Positions 11,601 through 24,458 of a stretch of 64,000 bases of DNA are shown here, piece after piece (positions within the stretch are counted from its first letter, which is position 1; the number at the start of each line of letters is the position of its first letter). Below the pieces are notes generated by a model that worked only from the letters and a program-made list of their open reading frames with translations, was not told the DNA's origin and searched no databases. The translations under genes were made by a program, and so were the position numbers. This DNA comes from Stercorarius parasiticus (lineage: Eukaryota > Chordata > Aves > Charadriiformes > Stercorariidae), in the NCBI GenBank assembly GCA_013396915.1, contig VWZL01001304.1:997393-1061392 (forward strand). Reading direction: 5' to 3'.

Positions 11601-12400
11601 TTTAGATCAGATTTAGATCTCAGTTATACCCAAATTGAACTTCTTTGCATATCACTGCATTAATAATACAATGTGATAAAATGTCATTAGCCACTGTAAG
11701 ATAAAGTGCAAAGGTTATCCAAGAAAATCAGTCAGGACTAAAACTGTAGTTTTTTTTCTGGCAAATCACATGCTCATTTAAAATCTGACAAAGTAAGTAT
11801 GAATAATATATGGAAAACATTAAATCATGAAGGATAAAAGTAAAATGCTTTTTAAAAAAGCATAAAAACCGCAAATAAGCCCTTAAATTCCTGTCAATAA
11901 TGTGTGAAAATAAAAATGGCATTGTCGTCATTGACATATGGAGAATGGAAGTCTCATGAAGACAGCGGTAAAACTGCATTAGAAATTTTAGGAATCACTG
12001 ATGATAATTTTCCAGTACCGAGTAGGTGGCACAAAACCAGACCCGACGGTGGTGGGAAGGGCTGGAATGATCACAAGGCTGGAAGCTTGCGGTGGTGTGA
12101 AGATCAGTGCTCACAATCAATTACAACAAATAAGGGCAGACAGAGTCCAGGCTCAGCCAAGATCTGTCACGTGTGCACGTCTTTGTGGCTGAGTAGGCAT
12201 TTATGGATGTATATGTGTTTACTTAGACACACACATACAGATAAATTATCTACATCTGCCTGATTACTTTCCTAGAAAAAAAAATAGTTAAGAAATAAGA
12301 AAATCTGAGAACATATTAGAGGAGAAACTTAACAATATTAATGAAAATCAGGGTGTGTATCAGAAGACTTCATTACATGGTAAGTGTTCCACTGTATTTT
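8687..12400. other. Intergenic sequence, no gene recognised
   Basis: A modestly GC-rich patch at 9410-9760 holds open frames on the plus strand (75 and 116 codons) rich in Pro and Gly, with no family match and no RING motif on the minus strand. The remainder is AT-rich without a recognised repeat. Confidence 0.45.
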
Positions 12401-12429
12401 AAATATTAACATGAACAATTTGATTGAAG

Positions 12430-13445
12430 ACTATTTTTGGAAAAGGAAGGAAAGACAGCAGTTAGAAGTGGATAGCAATTGCAAATATGTCAATAAAAAT
12501 TACCAAATGATGCCAAAGAAAGTTCAAGCCTAGTAAAACTAGGGACAAAAGGAGGAAATCTAAAGTATAAACAAAAGAAGGTAAAACAGCAGCTAAGGCT
12601 TCTAGACTGATAGGAGAGTCCTAATGGTGCAAAGAAATGTTCAACAGTTAGCTGCAGTATTTGGGAAGGAGAAAAAGGATGTATTTATATCCAACCAGGG
12701 CACTGGATAATTTGCCAGCCCGTAACAACAATGTAACTATTAAACCACAGTAATTAGGAATAACTATTCTAAAAGGAAAGCAGAGAGGACTTTCACCCAA
12801 TAATCCTAGAAGAGCTGGCTGAGGAGCTTTCTGTCTTGCTGTTAATTATTGTTAATAATTCTGAGCATACAATGGAAGTCCTCCAATGCTGGACTCAAAC
12901 GACATGGTTGACCTCGTCAGTTATGAAATGCAAAAGATGAAGTTCAGTCAATAAAAGTACATTGATGCTCACTAGTATGGTTTTAGAAACAGGACTTGGC
13001 AAGCTGAACTCAAGCTGTCGTCTGATGAACTAACAAATATAATTGCGTTTTGTATCTGGGATGATGTAATACACTTCTGCAGGGCATTTAACTTTGTCTT
13101 TCATGGCCTTCAAACTAAAATAAGTTAACTTTATATAATATCAACAAGATATACAGGAAATAAGAAATGCTGTATGACAGATCTTACAAAGTAGCATCAA
13201 AAACATACATACCTGACCTTAGGTAATATCTTTATGAATAATCTGGAAACAAATATAAAACCACCAAGTGACTGTTATTTGCAGATGCCAAAAGCACAGA
13301 TGAAGTGATAAATCATGATGGCAACGGACATCGCACAGTGATCTGGATTCCAGGGTAAATTGAAGCCATTCAAAGAAAGTGAATCCCAAAAAGTTGAGTG
13401 CAATCTCATATATCTATAGGAAAAAAATGTGTACTATACTTCTGG
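12430..13445 (+). mobile_element. Ancient CR1/L3-type LINE remnant (reverse transcriptase region)
   Basis: The stretch reads like the reverse-transcriptase part of old sauropsid CR1 elements: AGAGCTGGCTGAGGAGCT at about 12811, then CTTCTGCAGGGCATTTAACT at about 13073 (the RT block preceding the catalytic region), TTTGCAGATGCC at about 13278 (degenerate FADD box, usually TTTGCAGATGAC) and AGTGATCTGGATT at about 13337. Order and spacing fit one plus-strand element. Frames are heavily interrupted, so it is long dead. The 3' tail is not clearly preserved and both ends are approximate. Confidence 0.7.
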
Positions 13446-16400
13446 AAGAGCAACTAGTGGCTGAACAGAACCTAGCCACAGGGTAGAGAAGCAGCATGCG
13501 CTTCCCTGGTAGCACTGCTATCAACGAAGGCAGATGACTTCTCATGGGGATAATGACAGTAGAAGTTGAAAATTAGGATATTTATTGCATTAGGTTCACT
13601 GCTCTAAGTGCAGAACAAGTGAAGGAACCTCTGCTTAGTGCGACTCACCTAAAATTTTTTTTTCTTCATCAAGAGATAGAATTAAATACTTCAGTTTAGT
13701 TGTTTATCTGAGTGCTGTGCACTTTTTACTCAGTTTTGAAAGAAACAGCTGCAGTACACCACTGTTCAAGTAGGGCAAAGTTGGGCATTTATTGATTCCT
13801 ATCAGACAGCTTTGGGTACTCAGACGTAAATTTTCAATGTTTGTCAGGTCTTTATTGTCTATTTTTGGGGGCTTTGAGCATCATTCAACTATGTATTCTG
13901 GAGAGTCACAAAACTTGAAGGGGTTTATTAACTCTGGAGTGACAGTGATGCTCATTCATGCATTTTTAGACTCAAAGAGGTTAAACAATATCTTCATTTT
14001 CTCTGTGCATATGTAAATCTGGCGGCATCTGCCCTTGCTAGAGCCTCCACCCAACGACAGAGCTGCTCTGTCGAGACTTGAGCCTTCTCCAGTTCCTCAC
14101 CCAGAAACGGTCCCAGCCCCATCTATGGGCTGCTGTGGGGGCTCCAAATGCCCATTCAGAGCCTTCCTGGCACCTGCTGCCGAGGCACCCCCGGGGGCTG
14201 GGGCACCAGGTGTCCTCACCTAGAACTCCCCACTGGGAAGGCGTCATTGGGGTTAGTCATTGGGGCAGGCCCAAGGAAAGAGAGAGAAATATTATATGAG
14301 AAGGTTCAGGCAGGCAGTAGCTCAAAGAGGCTGAGCTCGGCTTGCTGGCTGGTTTTATTAGCTCTGCTGACAATAGCAAGGGCTACCAAAGCCATGATAT
14401 TTAGCGAACACAGCCTCCATTGAAGGGATATGAGCATAACCTTCAGAGAGAAGAGCTCGGAACATCGTAACATGATAAAACACTGAACAGTTTTCCCTCT
14501 GCGGGTGTGGCTTCACCGTCGCTTCAATCAAGGCATAGCATACTTCAGATAGCCCATGTCCACAGATAAGCTGCACAAAATTGCATTAGGGACATGGGGA
14601 TAATCGAAGGGGATGAGACACAGGGCGACAGTTCCTGAGCAGAGGCTGTGCAATACATTTCCCCTGGTGTAACCTGACTGTGTGTGTGTGTAATGAACAT
14701 TGCTGCTGAACCGCAGAGCATGTCCCCACCCACACAAACTCCATGGTTTTACAATTGAAAATACATGTTGAAGCACAACAACAGATGTTTGTTGACTGGC
14801 CGAAAAAGAGCACACCGAGCCGCCTTTCCTCCTTGTTCCCTTATCCTAATTAAAAATGCTAACATTGTAGAGGATTTCCTCATATGAGTTTCCTGTCATT
14901 TATGCAAGTCACAGAGGCCAGTATTTCCCACTCCCAAAAGGGAGACACTAGAGCATGCACGTATGTCAGGCAGCAGTGCTGGTGCCTTGAAATGTGAATT
15001 TCAATTTCAGTGAGCGTCTTTACATGATGACCCTTCATCTATTTACCTGATTTTAGTGAAACCATGAGCGTAATCTCTGACATTGATATTATTCGGTATA
15101 GCTTTCTAAAACCTTAATGTCTTAATCTTTCTTAGAGTGAGTCATAAAATTAAGTAATTGGGTAAGGTCAATTGAAGCAGACACATGGTGCCTGATGACA
15201 GCATGTGTTGCCATGAAGCTGTTTTTATAAAATCATGGTGCAATCTCTTAACTTCTGGTTGTACCTTGAGGAACTACAGTGTTCCCCCAGGGGAATTCAG
15301 CTAAAAAGATAAGCCATATAAGCACTGATATTTTTAATTGTTAGCATTTTAAGAGAAGGTTTAAAATCTTTTTGTTAATTTGTGAAATTAATTTTGACTT
15401 GGCAATGTCATGTTTTGATGTGTAATTTATCCTGTAATGTGAAATACCTTTCCTAATTAAATGGAATTACCCAATGGAAAAATTTAAGCAGGCTGTTCGG
15501 AAGTGGTTGGAAAGTTTGGACTTTACCTTGCCATGGCTGGTACAGGACACAAGACGTGGAAGAAAAAGAGATTATATCCCGTGGTCATAGCTTTCCAATT
15601 TGGGAGCCAGCACTGTCAGACTCAATCTAACACACTCCTTTTCCTTCCTCCATTTCCTTTCTTTCCCAAACAATATAATCATCCATTTTATTAGAGTTCC
15701 TAGCAGGGAGGATGATTCTCTCTCGTGTTGGCATTGTGCTGTTTGGAAGTGCTCTGACGCTGTCTCCCCTTTGCCCCCCACCTCTTCCCAAGCCATCCCT
15801 ACAAACACTAGAGGAACAATCACATCTTGTGCACTAAATTCAGTGACTCCTGATATAATTCAGATCAGAATTAATTCCTTTACGCTTCAAATGATAATGC
15901 AGCAATTGAGAAGCTGAATAATATTGCAGAATAAAAGTAGTATTTCTTACATTCAACAGGAATACTTAAAGCAGATAATAAATCTCAATAACTAAAATTA
16001 CATCTTCTCTGTTTCCCTGTTGTCAGCCCTTTGCCTCGCCATTAATATGTGGCTATGTCTACGCTAGCAAGTAGTGCATCCTACAAGGAGCGGGTTTTGT
16101 AGGCTGGAACAGCTGACGCTTTTCAACTTGTGGACTGGACTCCCATTAGCAGTTTGAGTGCAGTAGCTGTGTCCATGGAAAGCATTTTCTGGTTCAATTG
16201 CATCTAAACCCATTCCTTCATACGAACTCAAAGTGCAGCGAGCAAGCATGCTTCTCATCCAAACCAAAATAGTGCCAAAGTTATATCCTGTGTATTGCCT
16301 CTGCAGGTCCAGTCCATGCCGTCTAAGGAACATTTCATCAACTCCAGGGTGGTTTTGCAAATGGCTGAGGTCACTCACAGCCCAGCTTTCCTTTGAAAGG

Positions 16401-19100
16401 GCTGGTCCTGTCTCCAGCCCGGAGTCACGGCCCCTTTCTCCTGTTTGTGCAGCTTTGGCCAAGTGGTAAGCTGGACCACTTCTTAAAAATAGAGTTAATT
16501 TTCAGGTGTGTGAGTTCATTGCTCCAGGTGATTATGTGTCCACTTGAGAAAGACTTATGGGGGTACAAAGTGGTAGCATAAAGTGGAGAGCAATTGGGGA
16601 GGGTGGAACTGTTTGGTGTTTTTTTTTTTTTGTCAGTGAGGCCTAAGTTGGCTTTAATTACTTGTGAAACTGTTCCCTAAGTAGACATCCACATGATGTC
16701 TCCTAAGATAAATAGAAATGCACAGAAGTTATTTTTATCACTGATTTTATTCAGCTGTCACTAGGGTTGAAAGAATTATTAAACAGAGTAAAACTCACAG
16801 ATTTTACATACTATTTGGACTGTTTCATCTTTCCCTAAACTCTTCAAACACACAGAATGAAAGGAACATGTAACTTGAAGAAACTTTTTCCAACAGAATT
16901 TTTAATTGTGCCATTAGTAAAGAAATATCTCTTGACCACCTTTTCTTCTCTCCTACTCTTCAATTTTTTGGCCAACTGCGATAATTTACAGTCATGGAGA
17001 GTCTAAACAGGGTACTTTCTAGGAATACTGCAAATTCTATTTATTAGCACCTGAATTACAAAATGTTGGTTTGGAAATGTTACTTCTCACACCTTTTTGC
17101 ATACAATAAAGGCAGTTTTAAAAAATTCCTTCTATTCAACCAGCCTGTGGTATGATAGATGAAATGCGTCTACTCGGCTATTGTGATTGTTAAATTACGG
17201 CAAGCTTGAGAAGGTCTTTCTATGGCTATTTAGTTGTTTCTAATGCATTGAAATACCTTTTGCAGTGAAAAGCTGCACTGTTGATTCAAAGATTGAATTT
17301 CTTTAAATGATGAGGAAAAGTTTATTTAGTTTTTTTGCTTTGTTTGCTCTCTTAAATGTGTTAAATCTGTTTGCGGAAAGACAGAGATGCAATTCCAATC
17401 ATATAAAAGACAGGAAATCTCAAACTGATTTTATCCCCTGGAGTAATATCTGGTGAACAATGGAAAACTCTGATATTATCGTCCCAAGGCATTTTATTAT
17501 TATTGTATGACTTTGTACTGCATAGCACTTTATTTATGTAACTAAAAACCTAGGAAAAATACTCTTTGTGAGCCAGGAAAATATTGATTGCTAAGTGATA
17601 ATCTACTGTTTGGCTCATTTTCATCTTCTCCTTTTGTCTCCAAGAGTAATTACTTAAATATGTTGAAAAGCAGAAGAGAAAATCCAGTGGAATATACCAA
17701 TAATGTACCACCATTCCCTTCCAAGAAAAAAGATGATAAAGAATTAGTATTAAGATGTCTTTGCAAGTTCCTATGCATTAAGCACATTGCTGTTTGACTT
17801 AAAATATTAAAATGTAACTGAATAGCAAAAATTTGTAAAGTCAGTATCTCAGATCTTTTAACAACACAGCTTGCACAGGTAACGAGAAAATTTGTAGATT
17901 CTCTGTGGACATCAGTAACAAAGATTTACACGCTAGAAATATTGCATCTGGTCTTAAACCACAATCAAACCCAACTACATTAAAGTTAACTCGAGGACAT
18001 GATAGCTTCTAAATCCTGCCCTGCTGCTGTCTGTGCCCACAGGCAACAGCATCGCTGGCAGTGGCCATGGCATTGCTGGCTGTCATGGCATTCACGGGCA
18101 ACAGGCCTGTACCGTGCTGGTGATTGAGTTTGCTCACAAATCACCTTGCAATGACTTACAGGAAGGTTGGTTTTCATACATGGCATGGTACAGTCTAATT
18201 TACTGTAAATTTTTTGCAAACTAAATTGAAAAGGTAGCTTCAGGGCAGGATTTATTTACTGTTTTGCTATATAACATGGTATAAAAAAGACACCTTTCTG
18301 TTAGACAGAAAATGGTGTTTACTTTCACTGCACTTAAAGGAAAAGCATTTTTTCCTTAATTTCAGAGGATTTTCATGTGAATTTATCTCAGGTGAACAGA
18401 TGTTGAATGCTCATGATTACATCATGAAAAGTTCTGAAATCACAAATCCTCTTTAGAATGCATTTTCACATCCCCAGCTGTCTACACATTTAAGTTCCTT
18501 AATTATTACCCCAATGAATTATTTTTTTAGGTTGCTTAAATTTAACATCACTGACAGCTAAGCTCAGAGAAATCAGACTTGAATAGAACAAATGAAACTG
18601 GTTTTAATTCATACTTTCACTTATTTGTTTGCACTTCTGTGTATGTGTACTGTAACCACAGCTTGCTTTGCATCCACATGGCACATACCTCCTTGCTTTT
18701 GACTGCCTACAAGTCCAAGCTGTGTAATACCCATATACTAAGCTATATACTCCAGTATATATATTTATATGGGGCCACGCTACGTGTAGGGCTTTTGCAT
18801 GTGACTAAGAGACACAGGTACACTCAGGAGTGCAAAAATGAAACTGATTTGGGGAAATCAGTTCAAATGGTGCCTACACATTAAGAATCAGTTTGTTAGT
18901 CAGTCCTTTGTTAATTTAGTGACTCAGTTTCACCAAATGGGAGCAACGTGCCCAGGAATTCCTCTGACAAAGGGCACCCAGAATCTGGAAGACCATAAAA
19001 ATATAGTTTCAAGAAACATACAGCATGGATGGCTCATTTAAGGTAGAAGTCTCCGAGATCACTAGGTAAAGAGAAGGAAAGTGTGAGACAGAGTGTGTGT
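13446..19100. other. Intergenic sequence, no gene recognised
   Basis: A GC-richer patch near 14030-14260 has short overlapping ORFs on both strands with no family match. A minus-strand ORF at 16064-16462 (132 codons) lies in moderately complex sequence but matches nothing I recognise. A short TG run sits near 14680-14692. Confidence 0.4.
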
Positions 19101-19105
19101 GAGAG

Positions 19106-19675
19106 TGTCCTGATTTCATCTGGGATAGAGTTAATTTTATTTCTAGTGATTGCTGTGAAAGCAATGTCAATAATACCTATTGGTTTTAGTTGTTGTTAAG
19201 TGATGTTTACAATATTCAAGGACTTTTCTGTTCCTCATATCACCCCACCAGTGAGTAGGCTGGGAGGTCACAAGAAGTTGGGAGGGGACACAGCCGGGAC
19301 AGCTGACCTCAACTTACCAGAGGGATATTCCATACCATGTGATGTCATGCGCAGTATATAAAGCTGGGGGAAGAAGAAGGAAGGGGGGGAATGTTCGGAG
19401 TGATGGCATTTGTCTTTCCAAGTAACCATTACGCATGATGGAGCCCTGCTTTCCTGGAGATGGCTGAAGACCTGTCTGCCGATGGGAAGCTGGGAACTAA
19501 TTCCTTGTTTTGCTTTTCTTGTGCACATGGCTTTTACTTTACCTATTAAACCATCTTTATCTCAACCCACAAGTTTTCTCACTTTTACTTTTCTGATTTC
19601 CTTCCCTGTCTCAGCTGGGGAAAGTAAGCCAGCAGCTGCATGGTCCTAGTTGTGGTCTGGGGCTAAACCATGACA
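19106..19675 (+). mobile_element. ERVL-type solo LTR (570 bp) with 5-bp flanking repeat
   Basis: The element begins TGTCCTG and ends ATGACA (TG...CA), flanked by GAGAG at 19101-19105 and 19676-19680. Inside are a TATA box (TATATAAAG, 19355-19363) and an ATTAAA poly(A) signal (19545-19550), in promoter-to-terminator order for plus-strand transcription. It shares a long core with the minus-strand copy at 60179-60753 (ATATTCCATACCATG and surroundings). No internal retroviral genes adjoin it, so it is a solo LTR. The flanking GAGAG lies in a GA/GT-rich setting and is therefore weaker evidence of duplication than usual. Confidence 0.82.
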
Positions 19676-19680
19676 GAGAG

Positions 19681-22257
19681 TGAGCAAGTGAGTGAGCTTT
19701 ACTTTTTCTTATAAGGAAAGTGAGAAGAATTATACCTGTCCCTATGTTTTGTGGTGATTGGAGCTAAGGTTCAAGGTGCTGAGTTTGGACCCACTTACTT
19801 TCCTTCCTTCTGCTCCTCTCTCTCTTTTGCAATGTGCAGGCCCCATATGTATATGAAAAACTTACATTGATTCTTATGGAGACTTTTAGATTTACATCTG
19901 TTAATAAAAAGAGGCTCTTAACTTAAAAACCTTGGGGCAACACTGGCAAAGAATAAAAGATTGCTGTTAATCCTGGGCTCAGTCAGGAGAATGGTAGATG
20001 GTTGCTTCTATGGGGAACAAAAGAGAGGTTCTAGAGAACTATTACCTTGGAAATCCCACCCAGAGCAGGATCATGAAGAGCTATCAGCTCTTTCTAGCTC
20101 TCTAGGTACTGGGAGTTGTTCACAAGAGGAGCTGTATTATCTTGCCTGGAAGGAGAGCTGCATGACCACGCATTCCCATCCTATGTCCATCAAAGGCATC
20201 GCATTGGGATCCCCCATCTGGATCCCTGAGTTGTCAGGGACAGTGTCCAATTGATTTAGAAGAGCTGGAGACTGACCATCTGCTGCCATCTACTCCTCTT
20301 CATGACCCACCCTGAGGCATGGCTGGGCAAACATTACTGTTTGACTCTTGCAGCTGCAGATCTGACCTTCTGCTTCAGCCAGCATGTCTGTGAGTCAGAG
20401 GATTGCCTGGGTGACCATGGCTTGGTACCTATGGCCTTGCTACATACTTGAAGCCCCTGTCACTTCTTATTGCCTGGGTGTGTAAAATCTTCCTTCACAA
20501 TTGTTTTTTTCCTTGTCTTCTGGGAAAACGTGAGTTGATTCAGCACAGGATGAGTTGTTCTTTCTTCTGTCCATGTGTGTTGCTTTTTGTTTGTCTTGCA
20601 AGGCACAGAAGGGCATTTCATGAGCTTTTCCTGGTCTGTGGAAGGAGTGAAACTCAGAGGGCTACTTGTGCATGGTAGACTACAGGGATCACAGCCTCGC
20701 TTTGGCAGTAAATTCACCTTCCATACCAGCGATGCTGGTGCAGAACAGCTAACGCAGAGGATCACATTGTCCAGGAAGCTTGTGGAGGCCATACACAAAT
20801 CCAGAAGCTGAGAAATCAGGTTCCCGGATTAACCTTGAGGAGTTACCACATGACAGCTAACTGGCTGTAAATCCACACTGGTACCTAACTTACAATGATT
20901 TGTTTGTGTATCAGTGTGGTTTATTTAAAAGAAAACCAAGCAACCAACTCCCCTCCCTCCCACAATATGTAACTTCTTGCATGAGTTTAGCTAAATCCTA
21001 AAATCTCCCTTCAAGTTATGCTGGAGTGAATTGCTGTGCAAAACATTACTTCCATAACTCTGCAGAAGCTTGAACTGAGCAAAAACTCAAATGTGTCCTT
21101 GAAGTTTGCAGGGAGCTGGGAGTTCATAACATGAACTTTCAAGGGTACAGTTTAACCTGTAACTAACTTTACAAAGAAACAGACATGTTCCATATTTCAA
21201 TCACTGCAAATGAAAGCATTGGGTTCAACTTGAGTTTGCAGCATTTGCAATTCTGTATTCTTTTTCCTCTGCCTTAAACCTACACAATAATATAAGTAGT
21301 ATTTTATTAACAGGTGAAAAAAAAAATCTTTCGAATATGTTTCCTCAGCAGCAGCTCAGTTCAGCAGAAAGCTCCCGCTCTCTGGCTTGGTGATCTGCAC
21401 AAAGGAATCACAGAACTTGTAAGCTGAGGGAGCTTCCAGCCCGAGGGAGTGAGAGAGCACTCCTGGCAGCTGCAAGCAAGCAGCAGAGGGGTAGAGGATA
21501 ACCACTTTCAAGTCCAAATTTTACGGTCATGTTCTGTTTTTTTACAATCAAAACAGTGGACATATTTTTCTGTCTCAGTGATATTTTTGTTCTGGTCTAT
21601 TCAAGATGCTTTTCTTACTATTTGTTCTCTTTTCCTATTCCCTCTGACTAGGCCACCCCTGTCCCACCCCATACAACACAATCTCACTTCTGTTCAACTG
21701 CTGTTTCCTTTGATCCATCTCTTCCTCTGTAAAAAACAGTATTTTCAGTTAAGCAATTCAGATGGTTAAGGCATGGATTCATGACTTCTTATTATCCCTT
21801 TTTTATTCTGTCCAATCTCTGTCCTGTCTATTTGTGCACTGACAGACTTTGAAAGCAAAATTTTGTGCACACGTAGCCAGGTTTGGGAATGACACAAGTA
21901 ATTAGCGATGATCTATTGTATTCCTTGTAATGTGCCTTCTGCCTCGTAAATAAAGATAATGTTACTTGAATCCTCTTTGACGACACTATTTTTAGCAACA
22001 GATCTGTGATACAACACCCTGAGCTACCGTGTTCATTGACAATGGGGTTGTTTATCCCTCCTTAGTAGGGCAGGCAAGTCAGAGGCTGCATCAAAGGTTC
22101 TCCGTCATAGGAAAACACTACACATCCCAGGAGATGGCAGAGCTGCATGAAACTCCTGTGACAGCACCAGTCCTTGGGACAGTGTCGTACTGCGAGAGAA
22201 CTGCCACGAGAGAGAGAAATTCTAAGGAGCAAATTCCTAATACTGAGTAAAAAGAAA
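19681..22257. other. Intergenic sequence, no gene recognised
   Basis: Short open frames (19961-20254, 20448-20811, 21449-21769) show no recognisable domain or splice context. No repeat family identified. Confidence 0.4.
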
Positions 22258-22490
22258 ATGGGATAGTTATTAGGAAGAAATTCTTTATTATGAGAGTGGT
22301 GAGGCACTGGAACAGGTTGCCCGGGGAAGTTGTGGATGTCCCATCCCTGGAAGTGTTCAAGGCCAGGCTGGATGGGGCTTTGAGCAGCCTCGTCTAGTAG
22401 GAGGTGTCCCTGACCATGGCAGGGGGGTTGGAACTGGATGATCTTTAAGGTCCCTTCCAACCCAAACCATTCTATGATTCTATGATTCTA
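22258..22490 (+). mobile_element. CR1 LINE 3' end, 5'-truncated
   Basis: Diagnostic CR1 phrases in order: ATTAGGAAGAAATTCTTTAT, GGCACTGGAACAGGTTGCCC, GTTCAAGGCCAGGCTGGATG, GATCTTTAAGGTCCCTTCCA, then a tail of ATTCTATG repeats ending at 22490. This is the typical 5'-truncated avian insertion and looks fairly young. Confidence 0.93.
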
Positions 22491-23925
22491 TACACAGAAA
22501 ATAAGTTTTGAGCACAGAAATGTAGGTTTAGAATGCAGAGCTGCTCTAATTTAAAAAAAAAAAAACAACACAATTACAATAAAAATGAACAATTTCTCAC
22601 TCTGTAATGGCTACTGAAGATTGCTAATAGACACACAAAATTTGAATCTCTGCCAGAAATTGGAATAAAAAATTCAGTCTCTGACAGAAAGACATAATGA
22701 TGGTCAGAATTCTAAAATAATTTTTAATGTCAAGTCAAGTGTAAACAGGATTGGGACTTCTGATCCACTTCAATCTACCAGATGTAATTCGTGTACTGTT
22801 CTGAAGTAATGGATTACAAGGAATGGGGGAGAAGCACTGTTCTTCCAAAGTGTCCATGTGGAGGTCATACTTTAAAGTATCCATGAAAACATTATTTTGG
22901 AATAGCTCTGGAGAATTTCCAAATGTGGATAAGCCATAAATATTTGCAGGATAACTAATTTTTCATTCACAGAGGAAGTTGCTGACCCAATTGATGTAGA
23001 CAAACAAGTTAACACTAATTTCCAAATTACTGAATTTGTTAGGGAAGACAATTAGGTATTATTTTTCCAAATTTTATTTGTTTTTCAATTAGGATGTATT
23101 AATTCTGTAATATCAGCTACAAAAATAACCTCATCTTCCTTTTGCTTTTTTTTTTTAAAGGCAGTGGGAGAAATAATGAGGCTTGGCTTCTTATGCCTTT
23201 GTAAGTCATGCATCTGAAAAATAATGTGTGATCTCCCATTGAATCTAAGCGGCAGTAACATCTCTGTCTCTGACATTTGCATTTAGAAAGGAGTGATCTC
23301 ATGTTTTAAGTCTTCCCTCAGAATAAGCTCTCCCTGCTGTATTTAACCCTTGCTCACTTCAGTAATTTGCAAAAAACTTCCTGCTTCTTACAGGCCTGTC
23401 AAATACTCCAGAACTGGCTAATGATTTCCAAACCTTAGTGTTGAATTCATGTTCTATTATAATCTTGTTAAGCCTTGATTTCCAAAGACACAAGGGCTTT
23501 TTTGGTGATGTTTACAAGCCTTGTCCTAAAGATTGTCCCTGAGTGTGTTAAAACCCAACCCTACTACAGTGCACTACTTTTGTGAAGAACGTATCAAAAT
23601 TACTCATTCTTCATTGCCACTGATCATCACTATTGGATTCCTTCCATGTCATTTACTTCCTCAGGTTACCTATGTAAAAGCAGGACTTTGTATAACGTCA
23701 TGCGTTAACAGGTGAATCTCGAAAATTAAGTCATTTTGCAAGATTTTCATTTCATGCAGTGACAGGTCTGCCAGAGAAACCTCAAACAACTCTTTACTTT
23801 TTAACCATTCTGGCTATTTTTTTTTTCTTAATAAAAACTCCAGAACTGGTTTTTTTTTGGGCGGTTAATAGCTCTGCAAAACCCTGGCTGATCCAAGTCC
23901 CCCTTCCTCCTGCACCTCGTTCAAT
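22491..23925. other. Intergenic sequence upstream of the TRAPPC8 CpG island
   Basis: AT-rich sequence with poly(A) and poly(T) runs. Nothing recognised. Confidence 0.45.
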
Positions 23926-24335
23926 AAGGAGTGCCTCCGCCGGACGAAAAGCTGCCCAGCCACGACGAGGGGGGGGCGGGGCGGAGGAGTGTGTGTGTGG
24001 AGGGGTGTGTGTGAGGCGAGCGGCCTCCTCGGCGGCGCGACCTGCCCGGCGCGGCGGTCGCCGCCCCGGCGCGGGCAGGGGGATCGCAGCACCTGGGAGT
24101 CCAGGCCCATCGCCAGCCCTCGGTCTGCCGCCAACCACCTTCCCGGCGGCAGGGCGATCCCCGGGCAGGGCGCCAGCCGCCTCAGCCAGGCTAAGATCGT
24201 TGGCGACGGTTGGTGACGGCTCCCCGCGCCCACCCCCTCGGAACGCACCAACAACCCTCTGCGGGGCGGGGGGAAAACGGATCACACACACCCACCCCCG
24301 CCCGGCCACCGTCGCTTCCCCCTTCTCGTCCGCCT

Positions 24336-24376
24336 CCGCCCCGCCCCGGCCCCGCCCCTTTGGGCCAATCACATGA
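24336..24376 (+). promoter_or_regulatory. GC boxes, CCAAT box and adjoining E-box-like site
   Basis: Tandem CCGCCCC/CCCGCCCC motifs (about 24338-24358, Sp1/KLF type) are followed by CCAAT at 24365-24369 (NF-Y type) overlapping TCACATGA (24369-24376), an E-box variant of the kind bound by MiT/TFE factors. Their place 60-100 bases before the YY1 motif fits a core promoter. Factor binding is inferred. Confidence 0.6.
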
Positions 24377-24430
24377 GCGAGCGCGGGGGCCGCCGGGAGC
24401 GGGCGCTCCCCGAGGGACTCGGCTGAGGCG

Positions 24431-24442
24431 CAACATGGCGGC
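24431..24442 (+). promoter_or_regulatory. YY1 motif CAACATGGCGGC
   Basis: An exact match to the CAAnATGGCGGC consensus. YY1 sites of this orientation usually lie just downstream of the start of transcription in housekeeping genes, which suggests initiation near 24400-24430. Confidence 0.7.
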
Positions 24443-24458
24443 ACTGGCCGGTCGCTGA
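24435..24458 (+). CDS. Upstream ORF of 7 codons in the TRAPPC8 leader
   Basis: ATG at 24435 within the YY1 motif opens M-A-A-L-A-G-R followed by TGA at 24456-24458. The context AACATGG has A at -3 and G at +4, which is favourable. It ends 159 bases before the TRAPPC8 start, so reinitiation is possible. Whether it is translated depends on where transcription starts. Confidence 0.45.
   Translation: MAALAGR

Noticed and set aside
14679..14692. Short TG runs (also near 19091 and 36769) as functional microsatellites
   Set aside because: Only 12-16 bases each; unremarkable in a vertebrate intron or intergenic region.
16064..16462. 132-codon minus-strand ORF as a gene or transposase remnant
   Set aside because: I could not match it to any family, there are no terminal repeats, and the opposite strand is also open.
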